From an uncultured Ruminococcus sp. (lineage in GTDB: Bacteria > Bacillota > Clostridia > Oscillospirales > Ruminococcaceae), in contig URTF01000012.1 in assembly GCA_900550695.1 (NCBI GenBank), forward strand, positions 1 through 37,794: a stretch of 37,794 nucleotides of DNA, written 5' to 3'. The position numbers were made by a program, and so were the translations under genes. This document shows, piece by piece, positions 34,228-37,794 of this stretch. Below the pieces are notes generated by a model. The model made no database searches. It was not told the origin of the DNA and saw only the letters and a list, made by a program, of their open reading frames with translations. Position 1 is the first letter of the stretch. Every line of letters starts with the position of its first letter.

Positions 34228-35057
34228 TAAAGCTTATAAAATATGACATTCGTGCCGATTATAAAAAATATGCGATAACTGCGGCGGCGTTGATTCTAAT
34301 TTCGATCGTGGTAAGGTTTGCGGACGTAAAATTCGGCAGCCTTGACGACAGCAGCGACTGGAAAGTGCTGTTCAGGGTGCTTGTCGGGGCGTTTATCACA
34401 CTCTGCGGTTCGGCTGTACTTCTGACGTTTATCTTTTCCTTAGTCCGCTATCAGAAAAAAATGTACTCGGACGAGGGCTATCTTCTGAATACGATCCCTG
34501 CAAACCCGGTGCTTCATATCCTTTCAAGTCTGATAACGGAATATATCTGGGCGATCGCTATTGCAGCGGTTGACGTAGTTGCTCTCATTATTTCGGCGGG
34601 AGGATTGAGCTTCTGGAGAGGATTTCTGACGCCGATACGTTACGTTATCGAAATCGACCCAGCCTTTGCAATATATCTGCTTACATTTCTGCTGATCTTC
34701 CCCGGAACGTTGATGCTGACGCTGATATTTGTTATCAATATCGGATATCTTTTCCGCTCGCACAGAGTTCTTGCAGGCATCGGCGGATATGTGGGACTTA
34801 TGATAATAAGCAACATTCTTTCGTCTATAGTTTATATGATATCGGGCAAGTCGAATTTCAATGCTGCGACAATGAAAATTTTATCCGATAACCCCGATTA
34901 CATCACTTCTGATGAAAGCTTTCAGATAGTTATGAGAGAGCTTGCAAAGCTTGCAAGCGGAACTTACATCTCGACTTTGATTATAAATGTGATATTTTTT
35001 GCTGCAATTTTTATTGTATCTTCTTATATCCTCAAAAAGAGATTCAACATCGACTGA
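34221..35057 (+). CDS. ABC transporter permease, ABC-2-like
   Basis: The protein has 278 residues with six predicted transmembrane segments at about 17-34, 51-74, 104-128, 149-175, 185-207 and 248-271. It shows no sequence hallmark beyond this layout. The pairing with a YtrB-like ATPase and a GntR regulator suggests an exporter or envelope-stress transporter, with antimicrobial peptides or lipid II-linked signals as possible cues. The substrate is unknown. Confidence 0.85.
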   Translation: MLIKLIKYDIRADYKKYAITAAALILISIVVRFADVKFGSLDDSSDWKVLFRVLVGAFITLCGSAVLLTFIFSLVRYQKKMYSDEGYLLNTIPANPVLHILSSLITEYIWAIAIAAVDVVALIISAGGLSFWRGFLTPIRYVIEIDPAFAIYLLTFLLIFPGTLMLTLIFVINIGYLFRSHRVLAGIGGYVGLMIISNILSSIVYMISGKSNFNAATMKILSDNPDYITSDESFQIVMRELAKLASGTYISTLIINVIFFAAIFIVSSYILKKRFNID

Positions 35058-35162
35058 CCACGAAAAACAACGCAGATACGTCATTGCAACCAATAGTTGA
35101 CACGCTTTTTCACGCAATTTTCAAAATGCAAACTCGAATGTATAGATATTTTTCCGCCGCTG

Positions 35163-35171
35163 TGCTATACT
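35163..35171 (+). promoter_or_regulatory. Candidate extended -10 promoter for the TraX-like gene
   Basis: TGTGCTATACT contains a TGn extension before TATACT (35166-35171). The -35 region is weak. It lies about 95 nt upstream of the start, in a 208-nt gap where I see no gene. Confidence 0.35.
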
Positions 35172-35265
35172 CTTTATCAAGGTCGGGAAAGAAAATTTTG
35201 CTTGACGCTTTCCCTGCTTTATACCAAAATACTTTGGCAATCTATTTTGAGGAAGTAGCAAAGCG

Positions 35266-35991
35266 ATGGAAAAGAGTTTAAAGGTCCTGAACCGAGATCA
35301 GCTAAAGTATCCTGCGATAATTCTGATGACGTTCAACCACATTGCACATATCCTTATGACATCGGGAACGGTGCTGTATGAGGTATTCGAGGATATCGGG
35401 TATTTCACCTCGATAACGATGTGCTATTTCTTTGTCGAGGGCTATTTTTACACCCGTTCAAGAAGAAATTATGCGAAGCGGCTGTTCATCTTTGCTCTGA
35501 TATCGGAAATTCCATACATCTTGGCAATGGGATATTTTCAGCTGAACGTTATGTTCACTTTTCTGATATGCCTTTGCATTCTGACGGTGATCGACAGCAA
35601 GCTGAACAAATTCCTAAAGGTGCTGTCCGTGCTGGGACTGACGCTGTTGTCGGCAGTGTGTGACTGCGCATTTATCCTGCCGATAGCCGCAATACTGTTC
35701 AGATTCGGCAGAGGCGACAGGAAAAAGCAGGCTTTTGCGTGGATAACAATGTGCGTTATTTTCTTTGCGCTGAATTTGCCAAGCTTTTACAGTGCGGAAG
35801 AACGGCTCGGATATGCACTGCTCCACAGCTTTTATGCGGTTATTCCGTGGGTGGCTTCGGGTGTTGTCATTATGTTTTTTTACAGCGGAAAAAAGTCGGA
35901 AAAACACGAATTTCTGAATAAATGGTTTTTTTACATATATTATCCGCTGCATCTGCTGATATTGTGGGGGATCCGATACTTTATTATGTGA
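35266..35991 (+). CDS. TraX-family membrane acyltransferase
   Basis: The protein has 241 residues with about seven to eight hydrophobic segments. It matches the TraX pattern: DQLKYPAIILMTFNHIAHI at the start (Asn where many have Asp in the xDH motif), RLFIFALISEIPYILA in the middle, and FFYIYYPLHLLILWG at the end. TraX acetylates F pilin, but chromosomal Firmicutes copies have no pilus and their substrate is unknown; surface polymer modification is a guess. The next gene starts 53 nt later without a clear promoter, so the two are probably co-transcribed. Confidence 0.88.
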   Translation: MEKSLKVLNRDQLKYPAIILMTFNHIAHILMTSGTVLYEVFEDIGYFTSITMCYFFVEGYFYTRSRRNYAKRLFIFALISEIPYILAMGYFQLNVMFTFLICLCILTVIDSKLNKFLKVLSVLGLTLLSAVCDCAFILPIAAILFRFGRGDRKKQAFAWITMCVIFFALNLPSFYSAEERLGYALLHSFYAVIPWVASGVVIMFFYSGKKSEKHEFLNKWFFYIYYPLHLLILWGIRYFIM

Positions 35992-36044
35992 CATAAATGC
36001 TCAAAATTACAGTGACATCAATTTTTGCGAAAAGGAGAACGAAA

Positions 36045-37316
36045 ATGAACGTTGAAACAGCAAACAGACTTCAGAATCTGCGAAAGAAAAACGGCTATTC
36101 GCAGGAGGAGCTTGCGGAAAAGATAGGCATTTCCCGTCAGGCGGTCTCGAAATGGGAACGTGCCGAGGCTTCACCCGATACCGATAACCTTATCCTGCTG
36201 GCTCGTCTTTACGGCGTTACGCTTGACGAGCTGCTCAATACCGAGAGCATACCGATGCCGAACAGCGAGGGCATTTCGCTCTCGAAGGATTACTATACAA
36301 GCACTTCCGACGACGGCGAAATATATCCCGAGGGTCACCCAAGGTATTTCGCACCCAATTATGGTGATGTTAAGCCGCAAACGAACGCAAATACTGCGGA
36401 AAATGTCGGAAACGGCGGTGAAGATAACGCAAACGGCGCAGAAAATGTCGGAAACAGCGGTCAGAAAGCAACCGTAGGCGACGTTGTAAAGGCTGTCGCA
36501 GGCGCAGTCGGCGATGCGATAGATACAACAGCCGCTTCTATCCGTGAGGGCAAGGAAAACGCCCCCAAGGACGGAAGTGACAACGGAAAATCTTACGCCG
36601 ACGCATTTGAGAAGAATTTCAAAGGCTTCGGCGAGCGAATGAAAACATTTGGCGATGATCTCGGAAAAAGTATGGACAGCGTTGGCAAAGACATCGAAAA
36701 AAGTATGGATAAAATGGGCAGGGACATTGACGAGGGCGTGAAAAAGGCTGTCAATGACAACATTCCGGATCATGAGCAGAAGCCCGAGAACATAAAGTAT
36801 CCCGCAACACTGCTCGATAAGCTTTATCCTATCATCGTTACAGCATTTTTCCTTTTCACGTTGTTCACCGCAAGCTGGACAACGAGATATACATGGCTCG
36901 TGTTCCTTTCCGTGCCCGTTTATTATATTCTTTCACAGTGTGCAAAGAACCTTAAACACGGCGTTTACGACCCTCTCCACGCACTCAAAGGCTTCCTTGA
37001 CGGCAGCCTGCCGATAATCGTGGCGTTTATCTATCTTGCGTTCGGAATGGTGTTCAATGAATGGGTGCGCACTTTGTTCCTGTTCGGAGTGATACCCGTG
37101 TACTATATTTTTGCACATAATCTGTTCTGCTTTATCGATAAAAAGAAATCGTTCGGAAGAGCGTTCAAAAATTTCTTGGACGGAAGCCTGCCGATAATAG
37201 TAACTATCGTGTATCTCTTGGCAGGAGCAGGCTTAGGATTTTGGGGAAGAGCCGTTCCGCTCTTTGCGATAATACCTGTTTATTATATCATTTCAAGCCA
37301 CTATGCGAAGAAGTAA
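36045..37316 (+). CDS. XRE-family HTH regulator fused to a membrane domain
   Basis: The protein has 423 residues from ATG 36045, with AAAAGGAG 7 nt upstream. Residues 6-65 form a Cro/CI-type helix-turn-helix (YSQEELAEKIGISRQAVSKW). A long polar linker follows: an Asn/Gly-rich part (115-140) and a heptad-like Lys/Asp/Gly part (195-235). The C-terminal 165 residues hold six hydrophobic segments built from three copies of a two-helix unit of about 60 residues. Copies two and three both begin FLDGSLPIIV (317, 377), and all three end in PVYYI (291, 351, 411). A membrane-tethered regulator is likely; its signal is unknown. Confidence 0.9.
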   Translation: MNVETANRLQNLRKKNGYSQEELAEKIGISRQAVSKWERAEASPDTDNLILLARLYGVTLDELLNTESIPMPNSEGISLSKDYYTSTSDDGEIYPEGHPRYFAPNYGDVKPQTNANTAENVGNGGEDNANGAENVGNSGQKATVGDVVKAVAGAVGDAIDTTAASIREGKENAPKDGSDNGKSYADAFEKNFKGFGERMKTFGDDLGKSMDSVGKDIEKSMDKMGRDIDEGVKKAVNDNIPDHEQKPENIKYPATLLDKLYPIIVTAFFLFTLFTASWTTRYTWLVFLSVPVYYILSQCAKNLKHGVYDPLHALKGFLDGSLPIIVAFIYLAFGMVFNEWVRTLFLFGVIPVYYIFAHNLFCFIDKKKSFGRAFKNFLDGSLPIIVTIVYLLAGAGLGFWGRAVPLFAIIPVYYIISSHYAKK

Positions 37317-37355
37317 AAAAAGTAGCAGCGGTGCAAAGCCAAGCAAAAGTTTCGT

Positions 37356-37420
37356 CCACCTTTTCAAAGGTGGCAGGGGTCAAGGGGACAGCGTCCCTTG
37401 TCGCTCTCCGCAGAGAGCGA
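37356..37420. repeat. Cluster of three adjacent hairpins
   Basis: Hairpin 1: CCACCTTT/AAAGGTGG (37356-37373) with a 2-nt spacer. Hairpin 2: CAAGGG-AC/GT-CCCTTG (37381-37400) with one bulged G. Hairpin 3: TCGCTCTC/GAGAGCGA (37401-37420) with a CGCA loop. Compact GC-rich hairpin trains like this often occur as dispersed intergenic repeats in Oscillospiraceae; that is recollection, not a search. Confidence 0.7.
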
Positions 37421-37481
37421 AATACCCTAAACTAACAGTCAAAGCTTTGTTGCAATAGCGAAATCAGTAACAGCTAAAAAA

Positions 37482-37555
37482 GGCGCAATTCACACGAAAA
37501 AGGTAAACCGGATATGAGAAATCAGTTCCGTAGACCTAAAAAAGTGAATTGCGCC
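37482..37555. repeat. 12-bp inverted repeat enclosing a structured loop
   Basis: GGCGCAATTCAC (37482-37493) pairs perfectly with GTGAATTGCGCC (37544-37555). Within the 50-nt interior, AGGT/ACCT and CGGA/TCCG can extend the structure, giving a long interrupted hairpin. Confidence 0.65.
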
Positions 37556-37583
37556 AATTCTATTTTCCTCAAACAAACTATCC

Positions 37584-37628
37584 TTGCAGGTAATATATAC
37601 GAACGAAGTGAGTATATATTACCTGCAA
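37584..37628. repeat. Perfect 17-bp inverted repeat
   Basis: The arms at 37584-37600 and 37612-37628 are exact reverse complements (TTGCAGGTAATATATAC and its complement), with an 11-nt loop gaacgaagtga. No T run follows, so it is not a typical terminator. Confidence 0.75.
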
Positions 37629-37794
37629 CGCTGTATAAATTGGCTGAACATCATCAATACAGCACAACCGATGTAATATCAGCAACTGTGGATATGTAAT
37701 ACTAAACACCATTTAAAATTTGGAAAAAATTAAGCCGATAATCTTGTAGCTGTTGAAAACAGGTTTATATTGGATTTCGGCGCAGATTTTTTCC

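Larger units (their letters stand above)
37317..37794. other. Gene-free tail rich in inverted repeats
   Basis: No reading frame here is convincing. The region holds three adjacent short hairpins (37356-37420), a 12-bp inverted repeat around a structured 50-nt loop (37482-37555) and a perfect 17-bp inverted repeat (37584-37628). No T run marks a standard terminator for the preceding gene. The last 160 bases look unstructured and AT-rich. The window ends inside this region, so its full extent is not visible. Confidence 0.7.

Noticed and set aside
35095..35123. TTGACA at 35095 as a promoter for the TraX-like gene
   Set aside because: No acceptable -10 box lies 16-18 bp downstream. The extended -10 at 35163-35171 is a better candidate.
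35084..35281. Open frame of 65 codons between the ABC permease and the TraX-like gene
   Set aside because: There is no ribosome binding site, no recognisable motif, and it overlaps the candidate promoter and the start of the next gene.
37514..37699. Open frame of 61 codons in the repeat-rich tail
   Set aside because: It runs through one arm of the 12-bp inverted repeat and the entire 17-bp inverted repeat and has no ribosome binding site. It is most likely a chance frame across repeat DNA.

Overview
The window is a stretch of bacterial chromosome of the low-to-moderate G+C Firmicutes type. Strong AGGAGG-like ribosome binding sites, consensus sigma-A promoters, AddAB instead of RecBCD, TrmFO, YqeG/YqeK and the gene orders infC-rpmI-rplT, rnc-(radical SAM)-smc-ftsY and yhbY-nadD-yqeK-rsfS-leuS all point to Clostridia. 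A Ruminococcus-like member of the Oscillospiraceae is my best guess; the genus is inference. I see no tRNA, rRNA, CRISPR array, insertion sequence or prophage.

Positions 1-22000 are almost entirely core genes on the + strand. A promoter at 94-122 serves addB-addA (recombination nuclease) and a small membrane-anchored protein with an excisionase-like domain. A second promoter (7559-7586) drives a structured leader of about 190 nt that ends in an intrinsic terminator, then infC-rpmI-rplT; infC probably starts at a rare AUA codon. After a terminator at about 8957-8990 come a SpoU rRNA methylase, dprA, topA, a small zinc-ribbon protein, trmFO, two tandem YcxB-like membrane proteins, plsX, rnc, an Elp3-like radical SAM gene and smc.

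Positions 22000-30300 hold ftsY (with an unusual long acidic C-terminal tail), the XTP/dITP pyrophosphatase gene, a small membrane protein, yhbY, nadD, yqeK, rsfS and leuS. A separate rpsU unit follows with its own consensus promoter and terminator, then a membrane protein and yqeG. Stop/start overlaps and gaps of a few bases suggest long operons.

Positions 30300-35060 are the most interesting accessory part. A minus-strand operon (CPBP-family membrane protease, folC, PAP2 phosphatase) and a plus-strand operon (YtrA-type GntR regulator, ABC ATPase, ABC permease) diverge from one compact promoter pair. Their two -35 boxes lie inside a single perfect 9-bp inverted repeat (33016-33040), so the GntR protein could repress both. 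This resembles a cell-envelope or antimicrobial-peptide response module.

Positions 35266-37316 encode a TraX-like acyltransferase and an HTH regulator fused to a membrane domain built from three similar two-helix units. The last ~480 bases contain no convincing gene, but hold five strong inverted repeats that look like dispersed repeat or RNA-structure elements.
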